From: a bacterium
GTDB lineage: Bacteria > SAR324 > XYD2-FULL-50-16
Direction: 5' to 3'
Length of the DNA: 64,000 nucleotides
Assembly: GCA_018829445.1 (NCBI GenBank)
Contig: JAHJTV010000054.1
Location: 62,001 to 126,000, forward strand
This document shows, piece after piece, positions 39,751 through 49,219 of the stretch; the stretch's first letter is position 1; every line of letters starts with the position of its first letter. The position numbers and the translations under genes are program-made. The notes below the pieces were generated by a model. The model worked only from the letters and a program-made list of their open reading frames with translations. It did not search any database and had not been told where the DNA came from.

Positions 39751-40401
39751 ATGGTAAAAGTAGCTCCTTCACTATTGTCTGCTTCTTTCAATGAACTGGG
39801 TTTTGATGTCAAGACTGTAATTGAGGCAGGTGCCGATTTGATCCATTTGGATGTTATGGATGGGGTCTTTGTTCCCAATATTACCTTCGGGCCGGCAATT
39901 ATCAAATCACTGCCGAGAACAGAAGGTGTGGAATTTGATGCCCACCTTATGATAACCCAACCGGAAAACCATATTGATTCCTTTTTGGAGCTGGAGCTGG
40001 ATCGTATATCGATACATGTTGAATCCACTATTCATCTTCAACGATTGCTCAGAAAAATAAAAAACACAGGAACCAAATCTGCAGTGGCTCTTAATCCCTC
40101 AACTTCTCTTTCTTCAATTGAATGGGTTCTGGACGACATTGATATGGTTTTGATCATGACGGTTAATCCCGGTTTTGGCGGACAACAGTTTATTCCAGCC
40201 ATGACTAAGAAGATAGAGTTGATGAAAGAGATGATCGTTCATAAAGGACTCCCCATTGAGATTGAAGTTGACGGGGGTGTTTGTCCCGGTAATATAAGAG
40301 AATTAACAGATGCCGGAGTGGATATTGTTGTTGCTGGCTCTGCTGTTTTTGGAAAAAACGATTACAAAAAAGCGATTGATGAGTTGAAAAACCCGAGATA
40401 G
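39751..40401 (+). CDS. rpe: Ribulose-phosphate 3-epimerase
   Basis: A 216-residue TIM-barrel enzyme that interconverts ribulose 5-phosphate and xylulose 5-phosphate. KVAPSLLSASF, HLDVMDGVFVPNITFGP (metal-binding His and Asp), DAHLMI, MTVNPGFGGQ and EVDGGV are the family motifs. It precedes ispF by 60 bases. Confidence 0.96.
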   Translation: MVKVAPSLLSASFNELGFDVKTVIEAGADLIHLDVMDGVFVPNITFGPAIIKSLPRTEGVEFDAHLMITQPENHIDSFLELELDRISIHVESTIHLQRLLRKIKNTGTKSAVALNPSTSLSSIEWVLDDIDMVLIMTVNPGFGGQQFIPAMTKKIELMKEMIVHKGLPIEIEVDGGVCPGNIRELTDAGVDIVVAGSAVFGKNDYKKAIDELKNPR

Positions 40402-40461
40402 AGTTTGCCTCAAAGTGTCTTTAGTATGAACATTGTTATAACCATTTTTTTGTTTTTCACT

Positions 40462-40938
40462 ATGAGAGTGGGAATAGGCTACGATGTACACCGGCTTGTT
40501 GAAAACCGCAAGCTGATTCTGGGGGGGGTGGAAATCCCTTTTTGTAAAGGCTTACTCGGTCATTCAGACGCTGACGTGCTGTGTCATGCAATTATGGATG
40601 CATTGCTTGGCGCAGCTGCGTTGGGTGATATTGGAAAGCTGTTTCCGGACAATGATTCAGGTTTTAAAGACGCGAACAGCCTTAATCTGCTTAATATTGT
40701 ACAAAATAAACTCAGGGACTCCGGCTTTAGTATTGTTAATATAGATTCTGTTATTATTGCTCAAAAACCTAAAATCAGCTCCTATGTAAATAGTATTAAA
40801 GAAAACCTTGCTTTGGCTCTCAATTGCAATGTTAACCAAATATCTGTGAAGGCGACCACAACCGAAAAGCTTGGTTATATAGGAAGGGAAGAGGGGATTG
40901 CAGCCCAAGCAGTAGCATTAATTGAAAGCTCTATATAG
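40462..40938 (+). CDS. ispF: 2-C-methyl-D-erythritol 2,4-cyclodiphosphate synthase
   Basis: A 158-residue enzyme of the MEP isoprenoid pathway. MRVGIGYDVHRLVEN is the usual N terminus, followed by GHSDADVLCHAIMDALLGA (metal-binding residues), IGKLFPDND and ATTTEKLGYIGREEG. The frame is open 19 codons further upstream, but that extension is hydrophobic and unlike the family, so the internal ATG is preferred. Confidence 0.95.
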   Translation: MRVGIGYDVHRLVENRKLILGGVEIPFCKGLLGHSDADVLCHAIMDALLGAAALGDIGKLFPDNDSGFKDANSLNLLNIVQNKLRDSGFSIVNIDSVIIAQKPKISSYVNSIKENLALALNCNVNQISVKATTTEKLGYIGREEGIAAQAVALIESSI

Positions 40939-41070
40939 ATCTTGGTAATAGTATGGGTTTCTCACTTGTAAAAGTTGATCGATCCAGGTATTACCAAACT
41001 ATATTTTAACTTGTTTTAGGCTAGTTGAGGATCATATACAAAACATAGGGACTAATCATTTGCTATAAGT

Positions 41071-43665
41071 ATGACTAATTTCATCACCCTTTCCGACTTA
41101 AAGACCAAAAGAGTCTTTCCAAGAATCCTGCTATTCCTGTTTTTGAGTATCGTGATTGGATATTTGATTTCTCCAAAAATAATATTCCAACCCACGGTCT
41201 ATAAAGAGGGTGATATTATCCTTCAGACAATCAACATCAATGAAGACCTGTTGATTCCGGATAAAGTCTCCACTAGATTAAAGCAGGAAAAACTTCTCCA
41301 AGAGCAACGAAGAATCTATGATTTTGATCCTAATACTTACGAAAAATCTCAAAAAAAGGTTCAATCTGCTTTCCAGGAATTGCGAGATGTTCTTACGAAG
41401 CTTGAAAAACAAACGGAAGATATTCAAAACCGTTTTCGCAACTTTGGATTGGAATTCTTTAACTCTGTCAGAAACCTCCAAGAACTTGAAATACAGGAGA
41501 AGTTCTATAAGGAGTATCAAGCCGTTATCAAAGCCAGGTTGGAGTCACTGGAACGGGAAGGAACTTTATCAGCCAAGGGATTTAACGAAAAATCAAAAAT
41601 TGATGCAGATCTTAATATAGTCAACCAGCTGCTTTCGGATCTTCAGGGGAAGAGGAAATTTTATCTGGCGGAAAATGAAAGCTATGCCGAACGTTATTCT
41701 TTGATGTCAAAGGAAAATGAAAATCTTGCCCAAAGCATTGAAGATAAAAAAAAGGAAGCCATCAATGGTTTTATTAAAGCACTCTCTGTTGAATTTACAG
41801 ATAGTGAACAGCAGTTGTTGCACTTACCTTTTAATACCCGTGAGATTGAAAGGCAGCTTTTGGATCTACTTTCTGAGGTTTTAACCAGAAAGATCGTTTT
41901 TTCAAGAGAGATTTTGCCCGAAGGTATCAATGATGTTGAGTTCAGAAACCTGGTAACAGGCGAAGTCTCTGTGTTTAACGAATCGGAGCGGTTCCTTGAT
42001 TTGGCAGAGGCAAGAAATCTGGCTGTTGATATTGCAAAAGAATCTTTTCCCGAAGATGAAAGTGGGGAAAAAAAGAGTATCTTAATCTTGCTGGGACAGA
42101 AGCTTATCAGTCCGACTGTGTCGGAAAACAAACTTGAATTTGAAAAGCGGAAAATGGAACTCATTGCTAATACGAGTCCTGTTTTCTTTAGTGTCAAGAA
42201 AGGTGAAATAATTGCCAGAACCGGAGATAGGGTAACACAGCATCAAGTGGAAATGATTAACAGCTATTACGAGGTTATGTCAAATAAAGACAAATTGCCA
42301 GGAATGATAGGCATAATTTTATTTGTATTTGTTGCTCTTGTTCTAGTGTCATTAACCTTAAGGTTGCCTGATCGGATAACTAAAATTGGATTCAAAAACC
42401 ATTTGATGGTTATGAGTGCTGTTTTAATCTCATTGTTGATAGTTAAAGGTGGAGCATTGCTGGGAGAATTAGTGGAGACCAGATACCTAACCGTTCAAGG
42501 CAATATTTTTATTTATATATTGCCGATCACCCTGGGAGCCATGCTTATCGGAATATTGCTTAACTTTGAAGCTGCACTGATGACAGGCTTGTTGACGGCC
42601 TTGTTTGGATCGATCATGATGCAAAGCAATCTGTACTACTTCTTTTACGCTATCATTGGATGCCTTGTAGCATCACTTCCAATGACCAAATTCGATTCCC
42701 GTTACTCAATTTTGCTTCATGGCTTAAAAATCTCGGCAATTAATTTACCGATGATTATAATCATTTTCCTTATTGAGAGTAATCAGGTGGGGGGTATTAG
42801 CTGGTTTAGTTTGGTTGCAGCTATTTTAGCCGGGGGATTAACAGCTATTCTTACATCAATTCTACTACCCTTTTTCGAGTCCCTGTTTGATGTGACAACC
42901 AATCTGAAGCTATTGGAACTGGCGAATATGAATCATCCGGCACTGAAGGATTTAATTCTAAAGGCACCGGGAACTTATCAACACTCAATAATTGTGGGGA
43001 ATCTCGCAGAGTCAGCAGCTCTCAGAGTAGGTGTAAACCCACTGTTATCAAGGGTTGCATCCTATTATCATGATGTCGGAAAAGTATCAGATCCCCATTA
43101 CTTTATTGAGAATCAGTCCCCTAATTTCCCGAACATTCATGATAATATGGATCCGTTCGAATCAGCAAAAATAATCATTCAACACCTAAGTAATGGCACA
43201 GAAATATCAGAAAAATACAGGCTTGGGAAGTTAATCTCCGATATCATGCAGCAGCATCACGGTACCAATCTGGTTGGCTATTTTTATAGCAAAGCGAAGA
43301 AGATGAATTCTGTGGAGGGTGAAGAAAAACCCGTGGATGAATCTGATTTCAGATACCCCGGACCAAAACCGCAAAGTATCGAAGCTGCCCTGGTGATGCT
43401 TGCGGATGTTTCCGAAGCTTGTGTCAGAAGTCTGGATTCTCCCACTCCTGAGTTGATCCGTAAAATAACTGAGAAAACATGCTGGAGACTTTTGGAAGAC
43501 GGACAATTGGATGAATCCGGACTTACGCTGAAGACGTTTCATTCCATTGTTGAAGAATATATCTCGATGTTAATCAGTTTTTACCATCAAAGAGTTAAAT
43601 ATCCGGAGAATGATTCTCTTGTAACAATGGCACCAATACCCGTAATTACAACCAAGGAAAACTAG
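41071..43665 (+). CDS. PgpH/YqfF-type 7TM-HD phosphohydrolase
   Basis: An 864-residue membrane protein. One helix near residue 25 is followed by a large extracytoplasmic domain rich in coiled coil (about 60-390), then seven helices (410-600), then a cytoplasmic HD domain. The HD domain has YQHSIIVGNLAES, YYHDVGKVSDPHYFIENQ and MQQHHGTNLVGYFY. Characterised homologues cleave the second messenger c-di-AMP, so this is the likely role. It is followed by ybeY, as in many other bacteria. Confidence 0.9.
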   Translation: MTNFITLSDLKTKRVFPRILLFLFLSIVIGYLISPKIIFQPTVYKEGDIILQTININEDLLIPDKVSTRLKQEKLLQEQRRIYDFDPNTYEKSQKKVQSAFQELRDVLTKLEKQTEDIQNRFRNFGLEFFNSVRNLQELEIQEKFYKEYQAVIKARLESLEREGTLSAKGFNEKSKIDADLNIVNQLLSDLQGKRKFYLAENESYAERYSLMSKENENLAQSIEDKKKEAINGFIKALSVEFTDSEQQLLHLPFNTREIERQLLDLLSEVLTRKIVFSREILPEGINDVEFRNLVTGEVSVFNESERFLDLAEARNLAVDIAKESFPEDESGEKKSILILLGQKLISPTVSENKLEFEKRKMELIANTSPVFFSVKKGEIIARTGDRVTQHQVEMINSYYEVMSNKDKLPGMIGIILFVFVALVLVSLTLRLPDRITKIGFKNHLMVMSAVLISLLIVKGGALLGELVETRYLTVQGNIFIYILPITLGAMLIGILLNFEAALMTGLLTALFGSIMMQSNLYYFFYAIIGCLVASLPMTKFDSRYSILLHGLKISAINLPMIIIIFLIESNQVGGISWFSLVAAILAGGLTAILTSILLPFFESLFDVTTNLKLLELANMNHPALKDLILKAPGTYQHSIIVGNLAESAALRVGVNPLLSRVASYYHDVGKVSDPHYFIENQSPNFPNIHDNMDPFESAKIIIQHLSNGTEISEKYRLGKLISDIMQQHHGTNLVGYFYSKAKKMNSVEGEEKPVDESDFRYPGPKPQSIEAALVMLADVSEACVRSLDSPTPELIRKITEKTCWRLLEDGQLDESGLTLKTFHSIVEEYISMLISFYHQRVKYPENDSLVTMAPIPVITTKEN

Positions 43666-43815
43666 TGCTGCGTCAAGGAAGGGATGTCGTCCTATTTTTT
43701 TTCGGAGCTTCGGATCGCAGGAATTGATTTTCCTGACAGTAAGACTTGACTTATCAATAATGAAACGAATCGAGACTCCCGTACCCGGGAAAAAGGATAC
43801 AAAGGATGCTGGACA

Positions 43816-44289
43816 ATGAAAAACAGCCATATCCAAATCACATTCGAGGATGACAGTGTTACCGTTACCAAAGAATTGGAAACAAGTATTTTCGAAAATT
43901 TGCAGTTTCTGCTAAAAAAGACTGGAAATCAGGGAAAAATTCTGTCTTTGTTTTTTTGTACTTCAGAAACTGTAAAATCGCTCAATAAGACTTATCGGGA
44001 TAAAGACCAAGTCACAGATATACTGTCCTGGCTTTATGATGACAATGAAATTGAGGGACCTTGCAAAGAGGAACCTTGGGGAGAATTAGCAATCTGTCTG
44101 GATGTCTGCAAAAGACAAGCAGAAGAAGCGGGATTGACACTGAAAACGGAGTTATTGCGCTTATTGGTCCATGGACTCGCTCATCTCATGGGGTATGATC
44201 ACGAAATCTCTTTGGAAGAGGAAAAAGAGATGCTGAAATTTGAAATGGACTTACTTTCCAGCATCAATTTGGATGGGATATATAAGTAA
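43816..44289 (+). CDS. ybeY: Endoribonuclease YbeY
   Basis: A 157-residue zinc metalloprotein for 16S rRNA 3' processing and ribosome quality control. The zinc site HGLAHLMGYDH (HxxxHxxxxxH) is near residue 115, and NKTYRDKDQVTDILSW is also conserved. A 19-codon open frame from 43760 ends in a TGA that overlaps its ATG (ATGA), which might couple translation. It converges on rpmA. Confidence 0.93.
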   Translation: MKNSHIQITFEDDSVTVTKELETSIFENLQFLLKKTGNQGKILSLFFCTSETVKSLNKTYRDKDQVTDILSWLYDDNEIEGPCKEEPWGELAICLDVCKRQAEEAGLTLKTELLRLLVHGLAHLMGYDHEISLEEEKEMLKFEMDLLSSINLDGIYK

Positions 44290-44352
44290 AGCTGTTTCGA
44301 GCCAACCAAAACGGTCTTAAACTCTTGATCAGCCGCAATTGCACTACTTCAA

Positions 44353-44613
44353 TTAGGCTTCAGCTGGAATTATATTAATAATCTTTCGTGTTTTTGTCTT
44401 CTGCTTAAACTGAACAGAGCCATCACATAAGGCAAACAGTGTGTAATCCTTACCGGTTCCCACATTATCACCCGCATGGAATGAATTTCCTACCTGACGA
44501 ACGATAATCGTACCTGCCGATACCTTTTCGCCACCAAATCTTTTTACCCCTCTATACTGGGCATTGGAATCTCTTCCGTTTTTTACGCTACCTTGACCTT
44601 TCTTATGTGCCAT
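44353..44613 (-). CDS. rpmA: 50S ribosomal protein L27
   Basis: An 86-residue protein whose N terminus reaches the peptidyl-transferase centre. [20 protein letters not shown] and [19 protein letters not shown] are diagnostic. There is no cleaved N-terminal leader of the Firmicute type. Transcribed after rplU, 41 bases apart. Confidence 0.97.
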   Translation of the reverse strand: MAHKKGQGSVKNGRDSNAQYRGVKRFGGEKVSAGTIIVRQVGNSFHAGDNVGTGKDYTLFALCDGSVQFKQKTKTRKIINIIPAEA

Positions 44614-44654
44614 ATTTCCTCTGAGGAAAGAATGTGTAACTATTATTTCCTAAG

Positions 44655-44969
44655 TTAACATTTGATATCAGTAATTTGAATTTTTGTGTAGTTTTGACGA
44701 TGCCCTGTCTTTTTCTGGTATCCTTTTCTTCTCTTCTTCTTAAATATTACTACTTTTTTCCCTTTTTCGTGATTCAGGATTTTCCCACTGACCTTTGCAC
44801 CCGAAACAAATGGTGAGCCAACTTTGAAGTCATTTTCACCGGCTTTTACAAATAATACTTGGTCAGATTCAAAATCTGAGCCTTCATCTTGATGCAGTAA
44901 ATCCACTGTAACGACACTGTCTTTTTCGACTCGATACTGCTTGCCGCCTGTCTTTATAATCGCGTACAT
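44655..44969 (-). CDS. rplU: 50S ribosomal protein L21
   Basis: A 104-residue protein. MYAIIKTGGKQYRVEKDSVV at the start, and the KKRRKGYQKKTGHRQNYTKI segment near the end, identify it. First gene of the rplU-rpmA pair. obgE, often third in this operon, is absent here. Confidence 0.97.
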   Translation of the reverse strand: MYAIIKTGGKQYRVEKDSVVTVDLLHQDEGSDFESDQVLFVKAGENDFKVGSPFVSGAKVSGKILNHEKGKKVVIFKKKRRKGYQKKTGHRQNYTKIQITDIKC

Positions 44970-45029
44970 CTTTTCTCTATCTCTGAATGATCTAGAATCG
45001 GTATTGTTGATTTAAGTTTAATTTTAAAA

Positions 45030-45056
45030 ATTATCTTTTAAATGGTACTCTGTCAA
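45030..45056 (-). promoter_or_regulatory. Candidate promoter for rplU-rpmA
   Basis: On the minus strand a perfect TTGACA (45056-45051) is followed after 15 bases by GATAAT (45035-45030), about 60 bases before the rplU start. The spacer is shorter than the ideal 17. Confidence 0.4.
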
Positions 45057-45133
45057 TGAAATTGGAGGGGAATTGGAAATAAATGCAGATTACATGATTT
45101 GAAAAAGGGTTACCGACATCCTGGTTTTTAAAA

Positions 45134-45163
45134 GAAGAAAAGGCTGTTAAATGCCTTTTCTTC
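45134..45163 (-). terminator. Rho-independent terminator of the CsgG/FlgT-like gene
   Basis: GAAGAAAAGGC and GCCTTTTCTTC pair perfectly (11 bp) around an eight-base loop. On the minus strand the hairpin is followed by TTTTAAAAACC, and it lies 43 bases past the stop of the gene at 45206. Confidence 0.7.
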
Positions 45164-45205
45164 CGTCAAGATCAACTGACTGAGACATCTGAATTTACGG
45201 GGTGA

Positions 45206-46435
45206 TCAGAAGCGAAATTGATAATTTAATCCTATTTGTCCAAAATCAGGCCTAATCTGTATTTCCAGATAGCCTTTATATTTGCCTTCCTCAATCAGAT
45301 CGTTGAGTTCACTCCTGATCGAAAAGAATTTATAAGAGCTATAACCTAAGGTTCCCAATGCTGCTATCAATTGGTAATCATCACCTGACTTAAATTCATT
45401 CAAGAAATAGGCGGAAATGGCAGCCGAACCGATTAAGAAGGTTCGCCAGAAGGTTTTTTGACCATCAAGTACTTTAATTTTTTCAGCCCATTGCTGTTTT
45501 GCCATATCCTCCAGTTTTACAGGCGACAGTTCAACTGTCTTCTTGATTTCAAATACATTCCTCAAGTGTGTATCCAATTCTTTTCGAATATTGTCGATCA
45601 AGGTAATCTGTTTTCGTTTGTCAAGGAATGTCGTAACATTCTGTCTGGCCTCGGGAGTTTCGATTGTCTGGAAATAAACCCCTTCACTGACGTTTTTTCC
45701 GACGCGAGTGACTTTTAGAATGCCGATATTTTTTCTACGGGTTCCTTCCGAGAGGAACTCGTCGTTGTCGGACCTCACGATAATATTTCGATAAATAACC
45801 AGCTGATCCCCTACCTGAATCCCGTCTTTCTCTCCCAAATCCACAACAACAATTTTATTGTTTGCTTCTAAAATGTTACCTATCACTGGAGCATTAGCAG
45901 CGATTCTGTTTGCAAGCTGATAAAACTGTCGATCCATTGTTTCATCTGTAAAGCGGATAGCATCTTCAAAAGCAAGTGAATTATCAAATATTAAAACCAG
46001 TTTTACGTTCAGACTGAAAGTTCCGGCCGAAGTAAGCGATATATGACCAGTCAGAATCCATTCAGCTTCCATTAACTTTCCCATTTGGATTCCACAACCA
46101 ATATCAAAACAAGGTAATAGAGAGGGGGCTTGATTGGCTGTCTCCTCTTCAACTTCCGACAAAGGAATCACGGTAAAACGGTTAGTATTGGCAATGTTTT
46201 GAGCCATAATATTGCTAAACGCTCTAGCTGCAGATTCCGTCATCCCGGTTGCTCCGAATTGTAAAATAACTATTCCATTATTTTCAGCTTCAGGTTTCAG
46301 GAGAACATTCTGAATGACTTGTTCAGGCAAAGTTTGGCCTTGTACAGGGAATGGCAATAATGAAGTTACAATAATGGAACACCAGAGGAAGACTAGGGGA
46401 ATGAAAGATCCATAATTCCTTGTAATTTGGTCCAT
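45206..46435 (-). CDS. Secreted CsgG/FlgT-like protein
   Basis: A 409-residue exported protein. A signal peptide covers roughly residues 1-34 (hydrophobic VFLWCSIIVTSLLPF, then VQGQT). Residues 50-180 resemble the CsgG/TolB-N type fold found in many Gram-negative proteins (IVILQFGATGMTESAA, CFDIGCGIQMGKLMEAEWIL). Residues 190-260 resemble the FlgT C-terminal domain (KIVVVDLGEKDGIQVGDQL, IGILKVTRVGKNVSEG). A helical part and a short hydrophobic pair follow, and it ends in LNYQFRF with a terminal Phe as in outer-membrane proteins. The role is unknown; assembly or anchoring at the outer membrane is a guess. Confidence 0.7.
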   Translation of the reverse strand: MDQITRNYGSFIPLVFLWCSIIVTSLLPFPVQGQTLPEQVIQNVLLKPEAENNGIVILQFGATGMTESAARAFSNIMAQNIANTNRFTVIPLSEVEEETANQAPSLLPCFDIGCGIQMGKLMEAEWILTGHISLTSAGTFSLNVKLVLIFDNSLAFEDAIRFTDETMDRQFYQLANRIAANAPVIGNILEANNKIVVVDLGEKDGIQVGDQLVIYRNIIVRSDNDEFLSEGTRRKNIGILKVTRVGKNVSEGVYFQTIETPEARQNVTTFLDKRKQITLIDNIRKELDTHLRNVFEIKKTVELSPVKLEDMAKQQWAEKIKVLDGQKTFWRTFLIGSAAISAYFLNEFKSGDDYQLIAALGTLGYSSYKFFSIRSELNDLIEEGKYKGYLEIQIRPDFGQIGLNYQFRF

Positions 46436-46771
46436 GACTATTTCTGTTGTTACACGCTTTGTGAGCTCATTTAGGTAAGTTTATGTTGGATCTCTTTGCT
46501 GGCGCAAAACGAATTCCAATATTTTTAAGTTGCAGAATGTAATGCAGGAATTAGGCAATTTTTCTTTTTGTTTGGTTAGATGAAAGATCCCAAAAAAATC
46601 ATTAGATTGAAATTAAGCCATTAATTATGCAGCTGTCTAAAAAATAATTGGACTTTTCTAAACTATCACTTTCCCATTTAATGGGAATGAACTCGCAACC
46701 AGTGTGACACAAGAAACAAATCATTACAGTCTCTTGTGTCTTTAAATGGTTGGTGCTGACCTCAGCTTGTT
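46436..46771. other. Intergenic region between CsgG-like gene and RNase E/G gene
   Basis: These 336 bases hold the 3' end of the rne transcript (hairpin at 46706-46740) and the promoter of the CsgG-like gene on the minus strand. A 17-base near-perfect palindrome (TTCCCATTTAATGGGAA, 46671-46687) is a possible operator or part of a terminator. No gene seen. Confidence 0.5.
46706..46740 (-). terminator. Possible terminator of the RNase E/G gene
   Basis: GACACAAGA and TCTTGTGTC form a perfect 9 bp stem with a 17-base loop, 32 bases past the stop codon. No T run follows on the minus strand, so the call is weak. Confidence 0.35.
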
Positions 46772-49219
46772 TTATTCCTCTTCTTTTTTCTTTGCAGCTG
46801 GTTTTTTAGCGGCGCTGGGTCTTTTCCGGGGTCTGGTTTTTGTTGCCGTTTTTTTTGATTTTAAAGGCGTCTTTTTATCTGATTCAGTAATTTCTTTTTT
46901 GCTGTCTTCAGGAGATGCTTTAACGGCAGTTTTTTTGTCAGTCTTATTTTTTGTCGAAGTTGAGCTTTTTTTAGAGGTGTCTTTCTTCTCATTTGAAGTT
47001 TTTTTTATGGCAGGAGAAGCCTCACTTCTGCTCTCTTTCTTGTCTTCAGGTGTTTCTTTAGGAACGGGATCTTTTGTTCCTTGATCGGATACCTTGGTGG
47101 CAGGATCTTTATGCTGGGGCTTTCTCTTTTGACGTCTTCTTGTTGGTCTTTTAGGTTTATCTTTTTTTACTTCTGGTTCTTCTTCGAGAATTGGAGTTGT
47201 TTTTGAACCTGTCTTTTCACTCTCTTTCAGGGGTTGATCATCTTTGATCTCATCTGCGGTTTTTTTCTCACTCTTCCCATTTACAGACTTCCATAAGTAT
47301 TTATTATCAATTAGTTGTGAATGGTTTTTATCGGTTTTTCCCTTTAGCCTGTTTCCAAATGATTCGGTAATTTCCTCCAATTCCTCTTCATCAAGCTCTT
47401 GAATATCTGAGAATAAGGCTGAAGGGTGAATGCCATAACTTGAATTTTGATTGCTAACAGGGGGGCTTTTCTTGGCTTCCACCTGGTTTTTTTCCGGCTG
47501 CGGTGCAATCTGAGGTGCAGTTACGGGCTTTTCCTCCATTACCTCGGGAGCAAGGTCGACATCGGTTTCATCCGGTTCAGTTACCTCTTCCTCGATTATT
47601 TCTGTTTGATACTTTTTGGGGGCAGTATCTCTGTGCTGCTGATGTTTTCTATCTCTTCTGTTTTTAGGGTCAGTTTTATTGCTTTCCTTGCGGCTATGTA
47701 ATTGTGGTATTGGTATCGGTTTTGGTTGTGGTTCCGGGGTCGGACTTTTTTGATCAAAAACAGGCTTCATCTGACTTTCTTGAAATACAAATAGACTTGG
47801 ATTAGCTCTGAGCACAATATTAATGCCAAACTCCATCTCTAAGTCATATATTGATTGTCTTCTTTCATTGAGCAGATGGTTTACCAGTTCCAGTGGAAGC
47901 TCCCCAACTATCTGTTTGACATTGCCTTTCGCTGCAATTTCTCTGATAGATCGAATAATCAGATTGGTTGACGCCAATAAGGAGGGAATTTTGCCTTTAC
48001 CACTACAGACGGGGCAGGTGCTTTCAACTGTATTGGCAATACTGGCAGCCAATCTCTGTCGGCTCATTTCAAGAAGACCAAATTGAGAAATAGGATTAAA
48101 CCTTAATTGAGCCTTATCCATTCGCATGGCTTGACTTAATCGCTCCTCAACCTGTTTTCTGTAAGACTCATTCTCCATATCGATAAAATCGATCACAATC
48201 AATCCACCCAGGTTGCGAAGTTTCAATTGGCGGGCAATTTCATCAGCAGCTTCAAGGTTTGTTCTGAGGGCGGTTGAATCTATATTCCCTTCTTGATTTG
48301 ATTTGCCAGAGTTAACATCAATCGCAACCAGAGCTTCCGTTTGATTGATGACAATTGACCCCCCGGATTTCAACTTAACACTGTTTGACGTGAGCTGTTC
48401 TACTTGTCTTTCAATATTATAAGTAGCAAACAGGGATCTATCACCCACAAATAATTTTAAATCCTTCTGTTTGCGAGGAGCAACTTGTTTAAAAAATTGC
48501 AGAGCATTCTGAAAGGTTTCGGGATTATCCACCCAAACTTCACTAATATCTTCGGTGTAGTAGTCCCTCAATGTGCGAATAACAGCGTTATCTTCCTCAA
48601 GGATTAAACCTGGCTTATCCGATTTTTTAAATTTCTCTTTGATATTATTCCAGGTCTTTTTGAGAGTAGTATAATCCTTTTTCAGTTCATTAAGTTTTCT
48701 GCCAATGCCAGCAGTTCTGATGATAACGGCATGCTCTTCCGATTCAATTCCGGATAGAAAACCTTTCAGTCGATCTCTTTCCTCTTGAGATTCGATTTTT
48801 TTCGATATTCCCCCTTTTTCATTGTTTGGCATTAAAACCATGAATCGGCCGGGTAAAGTTATGTTTGTTGTCAAAGCAGATCCTTTATGATCTGAGGCCT
48901 CTCTGGTAACTTGAACAATGATCTCCTGTCCGACTTTTACCTTATGTTGTATCGGTTTGTTCTTGTTTATCCCTTTTTTTGAATACAATGAGGGATTTAG
49001 TTCATTATTGGGTAAAAAACCGTGTTTCTTTTCTCCATAATCAACAAAAGCAGCCTGCAAAGAGGTTTGAACCTGAACAATAACTCCTTTATAAATGTTG
49101 TTTTTTATCTGGCTGGATGTAGTATGCTCAATGAGCATTTCTTGAAGTAGTCCATCGACGACAATTGCAATTCGACATTCATCATCAGTTTGATTAATCA
49201 ACATCAGAGATTCAGACAT
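46772..49219 (-). CDS. rne: Ribonuclease E/G with long charged C-terminal tail
   Basis: An 815-residue endoribonuclease for mRNA decay and rRNA processing. The S1 domain is near residues 35-120 (IYKGVIVQVQTSLQAAFVDYG), the catalytic Asp residues are in ALVAIDVNSGK and LIVIDFIDM, and CPVCSGKG near 405 is the zinc link that holds the tetramer together. After about residue 500 the chain is low-complexity: Pro/Lys-rich, then acidic, then Lys/Ala/Thr-rich, and lacks fixed structure. Such tails in RNase E bind RNA and degradosome partners; no partner site is recognisable. The gene stands alone between its neighbours. Confidence 0.92.
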   Translation of the reverse strand: MSESLMLINQTDDECRIAIVVDGLLQEMLIEHTTSSQIKNNIYKGVIVQVQTSLQAAFVDYGEKKHGFLPNNELNPSLYSKKGINKNKPIQHKVKVGQEIIVQVTREASDHKGSALTTNITLPGRFMVLMPNNEKGGISKKIESQEERDRLKGFLSGIESEEHAVIIRTAGIGRKLNELKKDYTTLKKTWNNIKEKFKKSDKPGLILEEDNAVIRTLRDYYTEDISEVWVDNPETFQNALQFFKQVAPRKQKDLKLFVGDRSLFATYNIERQVEQLTSNSVKLKSGGSIVINQTEALVAIDVNSGKSNQEGNIDSTALRTNLEAADEIARQLKLRNLGGLIVIDFIDMENESYRKQVEERLSQAMRMDKAQLRFNPISQFGLLEMSRQRLAASIANTVESTCPVCSGKGKIPSLLASTNLIIRSIREIAAKGNVKQIVGELPLELVNHLLNERRQSIYDLEMEFGINIVLRANPSLFVFQESQMKPVFDQKSPTPEPQPKPIPIPQLHSRKESNKTDPKNRRDRKHQQHRDTAPKKYQTEIIEEEVTEPDETDVDLAPEVMEEKPVTAPQIAPQPEKNQVEAKKSPPVSNQNSSYGIHPSALFSDIQELDEEELEEITESFGNRLKGKTDKNHSQLIDNKYLWKSVNGKSEKKTADEIKDDQPLKESEKTGSKTTPILEEEPEVKKDKPKRPTRRRQKRKPQHKDPATKVSDQGTKDPVPKETPEDKKESRSEASPAIKKTSNEKKDTSKKSSTSTKNKTDKKTAVKASPEDSKKEITESDKKTPLKSKKTATKTRPRKRPSAAKKPAAKKKEEE

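Noticed and set aside
40405..40461. Longer N terminus for IspF
   Set aside because: The extension is hydrophobic and unlike the family; MRVGIGYDVHRL is the normal start.
46746..47084. 112-codon hydrophobic open frame on the plus strand
   Set aside because: It is antisense to the Lys/Glu-rich tail of RNase E/G; Lys-rich codons read backwards give Phe/Leu-rich frames.
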